A DNA stretch of 37,151 nt from Gp6-AA40 sp035764385 (GCA_035764385.1 DASTZI010000338.1:1-37151), one strand, 5' to 3'. Shown: positions 8,311 through 16,018, counted from the first letter of the stretch. The notes: generated by a model from the letters alone, not told the origin. A program made the numbers and translations.

Positions 8311-8820
8311 ATGAGTCGAACCGGACTGTTCGTAATCACTGCCGCAGTTGCGCTGTGGAGCATCGGCTGCGCGAATTCGACGCCGACCGCACCCTCGCTG
8401 AGCACCGGCGCGAGCGCATCCACGTTTGCCGCAGGCGCATCGTCTGCGACCGAGTTGCTGTCAACGACGGCGGTCGCCTGCACCATCGACATCGGCACAA
8501 CGACGCGCCCGCTGCCAGCGCTTCATGTCCTCGCAAATTGGATTAACCGCTCCCTGTCTGCATCGAGCCTGGCGTGCGGCCAGGTGCGTTCACTTGCTGC
8601 CAAACTGCAACAGGAAGTGGCCGCGCTCGATCAGGAATCGCAGAACTTCGCCGCGGCGTGCGGCGTGTCCACCGGCCTGCTCGCTGAACTGCAGGCGTTG
8701 ATCTCGACGGGCAAGCTGGCTGCGTTGACATTTCCCGCACCCGTTCCGGGCGCACCCACCACGGTGCTCGGACTCGCCACAGAAACCAACGAACACTTCT
8801 GCGAGGCGGCGCACGAGTAG
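8311..8820 (+). CDS. Small putative lipoprotein, unknown function
   Basis: This 169-residue protein was not recognised. The ATG at 8311 has AGGAGG 7 nt upstream, which decides the start over an in-frame codon at 8281. The leader MSRTGLFVITAAVALWSIGC carries a good lipobox (SIGC), so the mature protein should be lipid-anchored. A Thr/Ser/Ala-rich linker of about 40 residues follows. Then comes a mostly helical region (VRSLAAKLQQEVAALDQESQNFAA) with several Cys residues (VACTID, SLACGQ, AAACGV, HFCEAA) that could form two disulfides in the periplasm. It is a plus-strand gene flanked by minus-strand genes and appears to be transcribed alone. Confidence 0.72.
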   Translation: MSRTGLFVITAAVALWSIGCANSTPTAPSLSTGASASTFAAGASSATELLSTTAVACTIDIGTTTRPLPALHVLANWINRSLSASSLACGQVRSLAAKLQQEVAALDQESQNFAAACGVSTGLLAELQALISTGKLAALTFPAPVPGAPTTVLGLATETNEHFCEAAHE

Positions 8821-8873
8821 TTGACGCCGCCGCTCGCTGGATCCGGTGGGTAGAAGAGCAACGACTGGGGCTT

Positions 8874-9032
8874 TTAACGACCGATCAGAATCAAAATCCC
8901 CGCAAGGAGCGCGATGACTCCGCTGACGACGCCTGGAATCGGCAGCGGAGCCAGTGTGCCAAGACCAGCAATGATCAACCAGATGGCAAGCAGCAACATT
9001 CCGACGCTGCGCGTCAGGGTAACAACAGCCAT
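8874..9032 (-). CDS. 52-residue two-helix membrane protein
   Basis: A short frame from ATG 9032 to TAA 8874 encodes MAVVTLTRSVGMLLLAIW, a short turn (GTLAPLPIPG) and a second hydrophobic helix ending LIGR. GGTGGAG precedes the ATG by about 3 nt. The composition (two Leu/Ile/Val-rich helices joined by a Pro/Gly turn) is that of small inner-membrane proteins found across bacteria, often annotated as DUF3096-like or hypothetical. The family assignment is uncertain. It lies between a plus-strand lipoprotein gene and a minus-strand RidA gene. No function can be stated. Confidence 0.72.
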   Translation of the reverse strand: MAVVTLTRSVGMLLLAIWLIIAGLGTLAPLPIPGVVSGVIALLAGILILIGR

Positions 9033-9081
9033 GTCTCCACCTCCGCTGCGATATTAACGCGAGGCTCCCTGCAGAGTTTTC

Positions 9082-9486
9082 CTAGCTGTTCCCTTCAATC
9101 CCATCGTCGATCACCGCGTCCGCTTCGAATTCCACCAGCCAGTCGGGATCGATGAAACGCGTGACCTGCATGATGGTGTTCGCCGGCCGGATATCACCGA
9201 AGAACTCACCGTGAACCGCAGCGACAGCCTGCCAGTCGTCGATTCGAGTCAGCAGCGTCCGCGTCCGGACCACATGGCGCAGCGACGCTCCGGCCGCCTC
9301 GAGCGCCGCGGCGATGATTTGCAGGCATCGGCGCGCCTGGATCGCTGCATCGCCCTTCGCCACAGTGCTGCCGTCGGGGCCGAGCGGCGCGGTGCCCGAC
9401 ACCGTGACCACGTTCCCGGCTCGCACCGCTCGCGAAATACCCACCTTCGGTTCGTAAGGGCTCCCACTGGAAACAAGCTTGCGCAT
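9082..9486 (-). CDS. RidA/YjgF family protein, cytoplasmic
   Basis: The 134-residue product has the RidA fold pattern: SSGSPYEPKVGISRAVRAGNVVTVSGTAP, then LQIIAAALEAAGASLRHVVRTRTLL and the C-terminal strand VEFEADAVI. Active RidA imine deaminases have an Arg in the PARS segment near the C-terminus (Arg105 in E. coli RidA). Here the segment reads PANTIM, so the canonical deaminase activity is doubtful. The ATG at 9486 was preferred over an upstream TTG. A TACGCT box ends 9 nt before it and there is no Shine-Dalgarno sequence, consistent with a leaderless transcript. It is divergent from a second RidA gene starting 41 bp away. Confidence 0.88.
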   Translation of the reverse strand: MRKLVSSGSPYEPKVGISRAVRAGNVVTVSGTAPLGPDGSTVAKGDAAIQARRCLQIIAAALEAAGASLRHVVRTRTLLTRIDDWQAVAAVHGEFFGDIRPANTIMQVTRFIDPDWLVEFEADAVIDDGIEGNS

Positions 9487-9495
9487 GATCCGGCG

Positions 9496-9501
9496 AGCGT
9501 A
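9496..9501 (-). promoter_or_regulatory. Candidate -10 box (TACGCT) for leaderless ridA-like gene
   Basis: TACGCT on the minus strand is separated by 9 nt from the ATG at 9486. There is no Shine-Dalgarno sequence in between and no convincing -35. It fits the TANNNT leaderless pattern seen at other genes here. Confidence 0.4.
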
Positions 9502-9526
9502 CAAGATTCACGGCCAGGAGGCGACG

Positions 9527-9997
9527 ATGACCTCGATGGCATACCGACACATTTCAATTGGTATCACTGCTGCGGCGATGCTGTTCGGCTTCTCTCCCGC
9601 GGTGCACGCACAGACGTACGTCAAAGGAGAGCGTCCGCAGCAGCGCGGTTACTCGCTCGCGGTGATTACCGAAGGGGGCAAGACCGTGTGGCTCGGCGGA
9701 CAGATCGCCACCGTCGACGACGCAGGCAAGTCGCTGGCAGGCGACTTCGAAGGTCAGGTGCGGCAGATCTTCAAGCTGATTGACGCCACGCTCAAGAAAG
9801 CGGGAGGCAAGCTCAGTAACATGGTCCAGATGACCGTGTTTATCACCGACGTTCGCAATGGCGATCGCCTGACCGAGATTCGCAGAGAAATATTCGGCGA
9901 CAACTTCCCGGGCAGCGCGCTCATCACCGTCACGGCATTAGCCGATCCGAACGCGAAGATCGAGATTCAGGGCTACGCCGTTATCGGCGGCAAGTAA
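9527..9997 (+). CDS. RidA/YjgF family protein with signal peptide
   Basis: The 156-residue product begins MTSMAYRHISIGITAAAM and continues to a cleavage site near AVHAQ, so it should be exported. The mature part is a RidA-like domain (YSLAVITEGGKTVWLGGQIA, FKLIDATLKKAGGKLSNMVQMTVFITD, KIEIQGYAVIGG). The PARS segment holding the catalytic Arg of RidA reads PGSALI here, so it probably does not deaminate imines in the classical way. AGGAGG lies 6 nt before the ATG at 9527, which decides the start over the upstream in-frame ATG at 9485. It is divergent from the cytoplasmic paralogue, with which it shares a promoter region of about 40 bp. Periplasmic members of this family are annotated but rarely studied. 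Confidence 0.88.
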   Translation: MTSMAYRHISIGITAAAMLFGFSPAVHAQTYVKGERPQQRGYSLAVITEGGKTVWLGGQIATVDDAGKSLAGDFEGQVRQIFKLIDATLKKAGGKLSNMVQMTVFITDVRNGDRLTEIRREIFGDNFPGSALITVTALADPNAKIEIQGYAVIGGK

Positions 9998-10076
9998 CGA
10001 GGCCCGACCAGCTCTGGCGTATCTCCACCCCAGTACACGCGCCGGCGCCACAAAAGAGTTCAGCCAGCGGTCAGGC

Positions 10077-10082
10077 TAGAAT
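10077..10082 (+). promoter_or_regulatory. Candidate -10 box (TAGAAT) for leaderless methyltransferase gene
   Basis: TAGAAT is separated by 9 nt from the ATG at 10092, with no Shine-Dalgarno sequence between. A -35 box is not evident. It supports the upstream of two possible starts. Confidence 0.4.
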
Positions 10083-10091
10083 ACGGGCCCC

Positions 10092-10895
10092 ATGAGGGTG
10101 CCGATGAAACAATTGCTTGTGACGAAACGAACACTTCTCGCGTTACCGATCGCGGTCGCCGTCGCCGCGCTGCTCCACGCGCAGACCACCGACACCTACA
10201 AACCAACCGTGGGCCAGGCCGGCAAAGACGTCGTCTGGGTGCCGACACCGCAGGAACTGGTCGACACGATGCTCGACATGGCCAACGTGACGCCGCAGGA
10301 TTTGGTGATGGATCTCGGGTCCGGCGACGGCCGAACCGTCATCACCGCAGCCAAACGCGGCGCAACGGCCATGGGTGTCGAGTACAACCCGGACATGGTG
10401 CAACTGTCGAAGAAGAACGCCGCAACCGAACGCGTAGAAAGCAAAGCGACGTTCGTGCAGGCGGATCTGTTTACGGTGGATCTTTCGAAAGCGTCGGTCA
10501 TCACGATGTTTCTGCTGCCGACCATCAATCTGAAGCTGCGACCGTCGCTGCTCGACTTGAAACCTGGTACGCGCATCGTCTCCAACACGTTCGATATGGC
10601 CGAGTGGGAACCGGATGACAGGAAGGTCATCGGACCCGACGGGTGCACCAGCTGGTGCACGGCGATGTTGTGGATCATCCCCGCCAAGGTCCAGGGGAAC
10701 TGGAAGACCGGGCAAGGTAATCTGAGGATCACGCAGTCCTTCCAGAAAATCTCCGGAACGTTGGGAACGACACCGATCACCGGGAAGCTCACGGGCGATC
10801 AGATCAGCTTCACGGCGGCGTCGACGTCGTACACGGGGCGCGTGAACGGCAACACGATCCAGGGCTCGAACTGGAACGCGTCGCGCATCGAATAG
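10092..10895 (+). CDS. Exported class I SAM-dependent methyltransferase-like protein
   Basis: The 267-residue protein carries a signal peptide (LLALPIAVAVAALLHAQ). A Rossmann-type methyltransferase core follows: motif I VMDLGSGDGRTV, an acidic end of strand 2 (MGVEYNP), and a motif II/III region (FVQADLFTVDLSKA). The last 70 residues, after the CTSWCTAMLW segment, form a beta-rich tail of unknown role. Relatives of this layout occur in environmental bacteria. How a SAM-dependent enzyme would find SAM outside the cytoplasm is not known, so it may be inactive, retained at the membrane, or act otherwise. The ATG at 10092 suits a TAGAAT box 9 nt upstream (leaderless); an ATG at 10104 preceded by GAGGG is an alternative. 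Its stop is 2 bp from the convergent GcvT-like stop. Confidence 0.85.
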   Translation: MRVPMKQLLVTKRTLLALPIAVAVAALLHAQTTDTYKPTVGQAGKDVVWVPTPQELVDTMLDMANVTPQDLVMDLGSGDGRTVITAAKRGATAMGVEYNPDMVQLSKKNAATERVESKATFVQADLFTVDLSKASVITMFLLPTINLKLRPSLLDLKPGTRIVSNTFDMAEWEPDDRKVIGPDGCTSWCTAMLWIIPAKVQGNWKTGQGNLRITQSFQKISGTLGTTPITGKLTGDQISFTAASTSYTGRVNGNTIQGSNWNASRIE

Positions 10896-10897
10896 TT

Positions 10898-12097
10898 TTA
10901 CGCCTGGATCGGTGCGGTCTTTCGTCTCGGATTGAAGAACGGCGTTTTCACGACCTTCGCCGGCACGCGGTGACGCACCGCTTCGACGGTCACCTCGAAT
11001 TCGAGCGGCGTCCCTTCGACGAAGTACGGGGCGGAGATCGTCGCAAGCGCGATGAGCTTCTTGAGGACGGGCGACCACGTTGTGGTGGTCGCCCGCCCGA
11101 CCTGATTCCCACCCTTGTACACCGGCACGGCCACGCGCGACGCGCTCGATGAAATCTGCGGCGGCATGCCACGCGTCTCGTACAGCGCCTCTACTGCAGC
11201 CCAATCGATCTCGAGGCCAACGATCTGTTGTTTGTGACCACGGCGATGCTCGGCGACCAGTGGCCCTCGACCAACAAACGGCGCCTTATCCAGCTGCACC
11301 AATCGGCCGAGTCCCATTTCGAAGGGTGTGTACGTCTGTTCTTCGATCAGCGCCTTTTTGCTGCCATTGAAATCGACGTCGATGAGCAGGAGGCCGGCCT
11401 CGACGCGGGCCACGTCGAGCGCGAGCATGCCCGCGGGACGAATGTCGAATGGCCGGCCGCCGCGCATCAGCGCATCCCACACCTCAACGGCGCGATCCCA
11501 CGGCATCCAGATTTCGTACCCCAGATCTCCCGTGTATCCAGTGCGCGAGATGTCTACGGGGACGGAACCGATCGACCCGTGTGTCATTCGAAAATATTTC
11601 AGGTTCCTGATGTCCGCGTCAGCAATCGCATCGAGTAGACGGGCCGATGTCGGCCCTTGAAGCGCGAGCGCCGCAACGTGTTCGGACACATCTTCGAGGG
11701 CCACGTCGAGGCCTGTCGCGTTTTGAGTAAACCAGCGAAGGCTCGGGTCGGCCGCCGTCCAACGGAACGTGTTCTCGCTGAGGCGGGTCACGGTGCCGTC
11801 GTCGATCACCTTGCCGTGCTCGTCGCACCACGGCGTGTAATAAACCTGTCCGACCGCAAGCTTCGTGACGTCGCGTGTGATGACGCGATCGACGAGCTTT
11901 GCCGCGTCGCGCCCTTTCACGATGTATTTGAACAGCGGCGATACGTCGATCAGCGCGGCTGCGTTGCGCATCGCGTTGTATTCGTGCTCGTGATGCGTTT
12001 CGTACGCGCTGACCGCGTAATAGCCGGACCACTCGCGAAAGTTCAACGTTTCCGCAAGCGCGAACGTACGTGCATGCACGGCCGTGCCAATGGGCAT
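10898..12097 (-). CDS. GcvT-like aminomethyltransferase/folate-dependent family protein
   Basis: The 399-residue protein matches the GcvT/YgfZ/DMGDH-C superfamily. The N-terminal folate-binding domain includes EYNAMRNAAALIDVSPLFKYIVKG and DAAKLVDRVITRDVTKLAVGQVYYT. LALQGPTSARLL follows, then VDISRTGYTGDLGYEIW with the conserved SRTGYTGE-like segment (here SRTGYTGD). A C-terminal barrel ends GRATTTTWSPVLKKLIALA. No other glycine-cleavage gene (gcvH, gcvP) is in the window, so it may act in catabolic demethylation instead of glycine cleavage (inference). It is divergent from two PYROXD2-type flavoproteins across 36 bp and likely functions with them. A perfect TATAAT box lies 8 nt before the ATG, suggesting leaderless mRNA. 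Confidence 0.88.
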   Translation of the reverse strand: MPIGTAVHARTFALAETLNFREWSGYYAVSAYETHHEHEYNAMRNAAALIDVSPLFKYIVKGRDAAKLVDRVITRDVTKLAVGQVYYTPWCDEHGKVIDDGTVTRLSENTFRWTAADPSLRWFTQNATGLDVALEDVSEHVAALALQGPTSARLLDAIADADIRNLKYFRMTHGSIGSVPVDISRTGYTGDLGYEIWMPWDRAVEVWDALMRGGRPFDIRPAGMLALDVARVEAGLLLIDVDFNGSKKALIEEQTYTPFEMGLGRLVQLDKAPFVGRGPLVAEHRRGHKQQIVGLEIDWAAVEALYETRGMPPQISSSASRVAVPVYKGGNQVGRATTTTWSPVLKKLIALATISAPYFVEGTPLEFEVTVEAVRHRVPAKVVKTPFFNPRRKTAPIQA

Positions 12098-12105
12098 GGT
12101 GCGAA

Positions 12106-12134
12106 ATTATAGAATCTGCGCTTCGACTCACCAA
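12106..12134 (-). promoter_or_regulatory. Sigma70-like promoter of the GcvT-like gene
   Basis: On the minus strand TTGGTG (12134-12129) and TATAAT (12111-12106) are 17 nt apart. The predicted transcription start falls at about 12099-12097, on or next to the ATG. The -35 overlaps the first base of the divergent flavoprotein gene's ATG. On the plus strand the same stretch offers a TAGAAT-like -10 for that gene. Confidence 0.6.
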
Positions 12135-13711
12135 TGAACTACGACGCGGTTGTCATCGGCGCCGGCCACAACGGTCTTACCGCTGCCGCTTATCTGGGGA
12201 AAGCCGGACGCAAGGTGCTCGTGCTCGAGCGACGCCACGTCGTCGGTGGCGCAGCGGTCACTGAGGAAGTGTTCCCCGGCTTCAAGTTCTCCGTCTGCTC
12301 GTACGTCGTATCGCTGCTGCGTCCCGAGATCATCCGTGAGCTGGATCTGCCGAGGCACGGTCTCGAGATCCTTCCGCTCGACGGCACGTTTACGCCGATG
12401 CCGAACGGCGACTACTTGTGGCGCGTCAACGATCATGCGAAGACGCGGCGCGAGATCGCGCGCCACTCGAAGCTCGACGCCGAAGCCTACGACGAGTACG
12501 GCAAAGCGATGGTCGAGATGGCGCGGTTCGTCAAACCGATTCTGAACATGACGCCGCCCGATCCCCTGTCGAGCAATCCGCGCGAGCTGGCGAAGTTCTG
12601 GTTCCTCCTCCGACGATTCAGCCGCCTTGCCGATGACGACCGCTACAACCAGCTTCAGTTGATGACGATGAGCGCCGTCGATTTTCTCGATCAGTGGTTC
12701 GAAACCGACGTGCTGAAGGCAACCATGGCGGCATCGGGCATCATCGGGACGTTTCTCGGCATCCGGTCGCCCGGCACGGCGTATGTGCTGCTGCACCACT
12801 ACATGGGCGAGATCGACGGCGCGTTTCGATCGTGGGGGTTCGCGCGCGGCGGCACCGGCGCCATCTCGAATGCGATTGCGGATGCCGCGCGGGAGGCCGG
12901 CGTCGAGATTCGCACGCTCGCAGGTGTTGCGCGGATCGAGGTGAAAGGCGGACGTGCAACCGGCGTGGTGCTGGAAAATGGCGACCAGGTCATGGCTGAT
13001 GTGGTGCTCTCGAGCGTCGATCCAAACCAGACATTCCTGCGATTCATCGACGACCAGGAACTCCCGGGCGATTTCGTTGACGACGTGCGCCGCTACAAAT
13101 TTCGCGGGTCGTCGGCCAAGCTGAACCTCGCGCTCGATGCGCTGCCACATTTCACCTGCTTGCCCGGCGACGGTCCGCATCTGCGTGGCGCCTTGTCAAT
13201 CTCTCCGTCTGTCGACTACATGGAGCGGGCCTACGACCAGGCGAAGTACGGCGAATTCTCGCGGCGACCGTATATCGACATGGTGATCCCGTCCCTCACC
13301 GATCCGTCCGTCGCGCCGCCTGGGAAACACGTCCTCTCGTGCTTCGTGCAATACGCGCCCTATACGCTAACGAGTGGAACATGGGACGAACAGCGTGAGG
13401 CGTTGGGCGACGCGGTGATCGACACGATCGCCGGATACGCGCCTCACATTCGGGAGATCATCCTGCATCGACAGGTTGTCACCCCGCTCGATCTCGAACG
13501 CGAGTGGGGACTGACCGAAGGCAACATTTTCCAGGGGGAACTGACGCCCGAGCAGTTGTTCTTCGCGCGACCGGTGCCCGGCTGGGCACAGTACGCGACG
13601 CCGATCCGAAACCTCTGGATGTGCGGCTCGGCGACGCATCCCGGCGGGGGCATCATGGGAGCGCCCGGTCGCAACGCCGCGTTGCGGATTCTGAACAGGA
13701 ATCGCGGCTAG
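12134..13711 (+). CDS. Phytoene-dehydrogenase/PYROXD2-like FAD-dependent oxidoreductase (copy 1)
   Basis: The 525-residue flavoprotein begins with the dinucleotide-binding loop VVIGAGHNGLTAAAYL and VLVLERRHVVGGAAVTEE, typical of CrtI/PYROXD2-type NAD(P)/FAD oxidoreductases. It ends with the FAD-binding C-terminal motif IRNLWMCGSATHPGGGIMGAPGRNAA. Members of this COG1233 group include carotene desaturases, but the PYROXD2-like branch is not tied to carotenoids and its substrates are mostly unknown. No phytoene synthase is present in the window. It is divergent from the GcvT-like gene and followed 6 bp downstream by a paralogue. No clear Shine-Dalgarno sequence precedes the ATG; the leader is predicted to be very short. 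Confidence 0.9.
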   Translation: MNYDAVVIGAGHNGLTAAAYLGKAGRKVLVLERRHVVGGAAVTEEVFPGFKFSVCSYVVSLLRPEIIRELDLPRHGLEILPLDGTFTPMPNGDYLWRVNDHAKTRREIARHSKLDAEAYDEYGKAMVEMARFVKPILNMTPPDPLSSNPRELAKFWFLLRRFSRLADDDRYNQLQLMTMSAVDFLDQWFETDVLKATMAASGIIGTFLGIRSPGTAYVLLHHYMGEIDGAFRSWGFARGGTGAISNAIADAAREAGVEIRTLAGVARIEVKGGRATGVVLENGDQVMADVVLSSVDPNQTFLRFIDDQELPGDFVDDVRRYKFRGSSAKLNLALDALPHFTCLPGDGPHLRGALSISPSVDYMERAYDQAKYGEFSRRPYIDMVIPSLTDPSVAPPGKHVLSCFVQYAPYTLTSGTWDEQREALGDAVIDTIAGYAPHIREIILHRQVVTPLDLEREWGLTEGNIFQGELTPEQLFFARPVPGWAQYATPIRNLWMCGSATHPGGGIMGAPGRNAALRILNRNRG

Positions 13712-13717
13712 AACCCC

Positions 13718-15280
13718 GTGCGCTTCGACGTCATCGTCATCGGTGCCGGTCTCAACGGTCTTATCGCGGCGGCGTTTCTCGCGAAGGCTGGCCTGAAGAC
13801 GCTCGTCCTCGAACGCACCGATCGGGTGGGCGGCGGTGTGCGAATGAGCGAGATCACGCCTGGGTTCCGGTGTCCAACGCTGGCGCATTCGGCGACGCTG
13901 GATCCCGCAATCGTGCGTGCGCTTGCGCTCGAGCGTCACGGCCTCGAGATTTTCCAACCAGACGCGGACGTATGCGCACCGACCGCCGATGGTCGCGCCC
14001 TCACCCTGTGGCGGGATCCGGCACGCGCATGCCAGGACATCGGTGCATTCTCGTCACGCGATGGCGCACGCTACGTTCCGTTCTTGGAAAGCGTGCGGCG
14101 GATCAGCGGCGTTCTCGCGGCTGCGCTCGCTTCCCTGCCACCATCGTTTGATGCCCCAACAGCCGGCGACGTCTTCGCGGGACTGAAGCTCGGGCGCGCC
14201 TTCCGCGCGCTCGGAAAAGCAGACGGACACCGGTTGATGCGGTGGATCTCGATGCCCGTGGCGGATCTGGTGACGGAGTGGTTTGAAAGCGAGCCGCTTT
14301 GCGCTGCAGTGGCGGCGGGCGGCGTGTTGGGATCGTTCCTCGGTCCACGGTCGGCGGGCAGCAGCCTTGTATTGCTGCTGCTCGGCGCAATCCATCGGCA
14401 TCCCATTGCACACGGCTGGTGTTCTCGACGTGGCGTCGGCGCCGTCTCAGATGCGCTTACCGAAGCGGCTCGCGAGGCCGGTGTGGTCATCCGCACAGAC
14501 GCAGCGGTCGAAAGAATCGAAGTCACGGCTGATGCCACAAGCGCCGTCACTCTTGCCTCCGGCGAGTCGATCGCGGCGCGCGCGATTGTGTCGAGCGTGG
14601 ACCCGAAGCGCACACTGCTGAAGATGATTGACCCCATTCATCTCGCGCCGGTGTTTGTGCGCCGTGTGCAAAATATCCGTGCGCGCGGCACTCTGGCAAA
14701 AGTGAACTACGCCGTTTCTGCGCTGCCGAAGGTCGCGAATCAATCGCCGGCTGCGCTGTCGGGGCGCATCCGGCTGGCGCCCAACATGGACGCGATCGAG
14801 CGCGCGTTCGATGCTGCCAAATACGGGGGGTTTTCCGACAAGCCGTGGATCGAGCTCACGATTCCATCCGTTACCGATCCATCGCTCGCGCCGGATGGAG
14901 CCCACGTGGTGTCAGCGTACGTGCAGTACGCGCCGTATGCCCTCCGCGGAACCACGTGGGACGATGAGCGCGAACGGCTTGGCGAGGTGGCGACGCGCAC
15001 CATTGGCCGCTACGCCTCAGGGTTCGAGTCGGCAATCATCGCGCGCGAGGTGATCACGCCGTTGGATCTCGAACGCACGTACGGATTCACCGGTGGCCAC
15101 ATCTTTCATGGCGAGCTCGCGCTCGACCAGCTCTTGGGGCGCCCAGTCCTCGGATGGACGCGCTACGCCACCCCGATTCGCAACCTGTATCTTTGTGGAG
15201 CTGGCACCCACGCCGGTCTGAATGGCGACAGCGGCGCACGTGTGGCGAAGGAGGTCGCGCGAAATCTGAAACGGCAGTAA
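13718..15280 (+). CDS. Phytoene-dehydrogenase/PYROXD2-like FAD-dependent oxidoreductase (copy 2)
   Basis: This 520-residue paralogue of the preceding gene has VIVIGAGLNGLIAAAFLAKA and VLERTDRVGGGVRMSE at the N-terminus, and IRNLYLCGAGTHAGLNGDSGARVAKE at the C-terminus. Shared internal blocks include YDQAKYGEF/FDAAKYGGF, IPSLTDPS/IPSVTDPS and VTPLDLER/ITPLDLER. The copies are clearly diverged, so the duplication is old. The start is a GTG at 13718, 6 bp after the first copy's stop, with no strong Shine-Dalgarno sequence, so translation is probably coupled. Tandem copies may form a heterodimer or act on successive substrates (inference). The C-terminal glycine motif differs from copy 1 (THAGLNG versus THPGGGIMG), a possible substrate-site difference. 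Confidence 0.9.
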   Translation: MRFDVIVIGAGLNGLIAAAFLAKAGLKTLVLERTDRVGGGVRMSEITPGFRCPTLAHSATLDPAIVRALALERHGLEIFQPDADVCAPTADGRALTLWRDPARACQDIGAFSSRDGARYVPFLESVRRISGVLAAALASLPPSFDAPTAGDVFAGLKLGRAFRALGKADGHRLMRWISMPVADLVTEWFESEPLCAAVAAGGVLGSFLGPRSAGSSLVLLLLGAIHRHPIAHGWCSRRGVGAVSDALTEAAREAGVVIRTDAAVERIEVTADATSAVTLASGESIAARAIVSSVDPKRTLLKMIDPIHLAPVFVRRVQNIRARGTLAKVNYAVSALPKVANQSPAALSGRIRLAPNMDAIERAFDAAKYGGFSDKPWIELTIPSVTDPSLAPDGAHVVSAYVQYAPYALRGTTWDDERERLGEVATRTIGRYASGFESAIIAREVITPLDLERTYGFTGGHIFHGELALDQLLGRPVLGWTRYATPIRNLYLCGAGTHAGLNGDSGARVAKEVARNLKRQ

Positions 15281-15284
15281 TCGT

Positions 15285-15533
15285 CTAGTGCGGCCGCGGC
15301 ACTTCGTCATGCACCTCTGCGAACCCTGCCCCCACCGCCTTCGCGGATATCAATCGCAGCGGCGGGTTGACGATCGAACGAGGCAGCAGCGGCTTCCCGG
15401 CGCCGAGAGTGACGGACCCCACCTGCACGAAGATTTCGTCGAGGAGACCTCGATCGTAGAACTGGCCTGCGAGCTCGCCGCCACCGACGATCCAGATGTT
15501 CTTCCCACCGGCCGCCGCCGCCGATTTCCTGGA
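15285..15533 (-). pseudogene. 5'-truncated RibD C-terminal/dihydrofolate-reductase-like remnant
   Basis: The frame on this strand ends with GGKNIWIVGGGELAGQFYD, then RGLLDEIFVQVGSVTLGAGKPLLP, which is the C-terminal half of the RibD_C/DHFR-like reductase family (usual length about 170-200 residues). The N-terminal half with its substrate and NADPH sites is missing. Upstream of GGKN the frame turns to RNRSRKSAAAA, unlike the family, and the divergent cupin gene begins only 50 bp further. The upstream part was therefore lost, perhaps by a rearrangement that brought in the cupin gene. It is probably not functional. Confidence 0.75.
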
Positions 15534-15566
15534 TCTGTTACGCCGTGTCGCCTGACACGCGAGCAA

Positions 15567-15572
15567 TATAAT
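15567..15572 (+). promoter_or_regulatory. -10 box TATAAT for leaderless cupin gene
   Basis: A perfect TATAAT is separated by 8 nt from the ATG at 15581, so the predicted transcription start falls on the start codon. No Shine-Dalgarno sequence is present. The hexamer 17 nt upstream (CGTGTC) is a poor -35. Confidence 0.5.
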
Positions 15573-15580
15573 CGCTCGCC

Positions 15581-16018
15581 ATGATGATGACTCGTCGAGA
15601 TGCCGTCGCCGCGTTCACACTCTTCGCCGAATTGCTCGGCAACGCCCGCGCCGACGCGCAGACGCAGGCCGCGCCTGCGTCCCCGGCAGCTCCTCTTCCG
15701 CCCGTGTTCAAGCACGACCTGCCGAACCTGACGATGGACGATTGGGAAGTGACGGTCAGCTACGTCGACTACGCGCCTGGACGAATCGGAGCAGCGCATC
15801 GCCATCCCGGCTTCGTGCTGGCGTACGTCCTGGAGGGGTCGGTCATCGCCAAGATCTCTGGACAGGGGGAAGAGAAGACGTACACCGCCGGACAGATGTT
15901 TTACGAACAGCCTGGCGCGACGCATGAAGTTTCGAAGAACGCGAGCCAGACGCAGCCCGCGCGCCTGCTGGCGATGATCTTCGCGAAGAAGGGATCAACG
16001 CTGACCACGCCCGCGTAA
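15581..16018 (+). CDS. Secreted cupin-domain protein
   Basis: The 145-residue product starts with three consecutive Met codons and TRRDAVAAFTLFAELLGNARADAQ, a signal peptide (a Tat-like RR is present, but the rest of the Tat motif is weak). A single cupin follows: the first motif GAAHRHPGFVLAYVLEGSV with paired His, and the second motif GQMFYEQPGATHEVSKN with the third His. It therefore keeps the usual metal ligands. Single-domain cupins of this type often bind small organic ligands or act as dioxygenases or isomerases; the role here is unknown. Transcription is probably leaderless from TATAAT 8 nt upstream. It replaced or interrupted the neighbourhood of a decayed RibD-like gene. Confidence 0.85.
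   Translation: MMMTRRDAVAAFTLFAELLGNARADAQTQAAPASPAAPLPPVFKHDLPNLTMDDWEVTVSYVDYAPGRIGAAHRHPGFVLAYVLEGSVIAKISGQGEEKTYTAGQMFYEQPGATHEVSKNASQTQPARLLAMIFAKKGSTLTTPA

Noticed and set aside
11069..11094. Perfect 10-bp inverted repeat GGGCGACCAC/GTGGTCGCCC
   Set aside because: It lies inside the coding region of the GcvT-like gene and encodes conserved family sequence (GRATTTTWSPV), with no T-tract; most likely a coincidence of codon use.
10143..11204. 353-residue minus-strand reading frame
   Set aside because: It is antisense to the exported methyltransferase and overlaps the GcvT-like gene; Arg/Asp/His-rich shadow composition.
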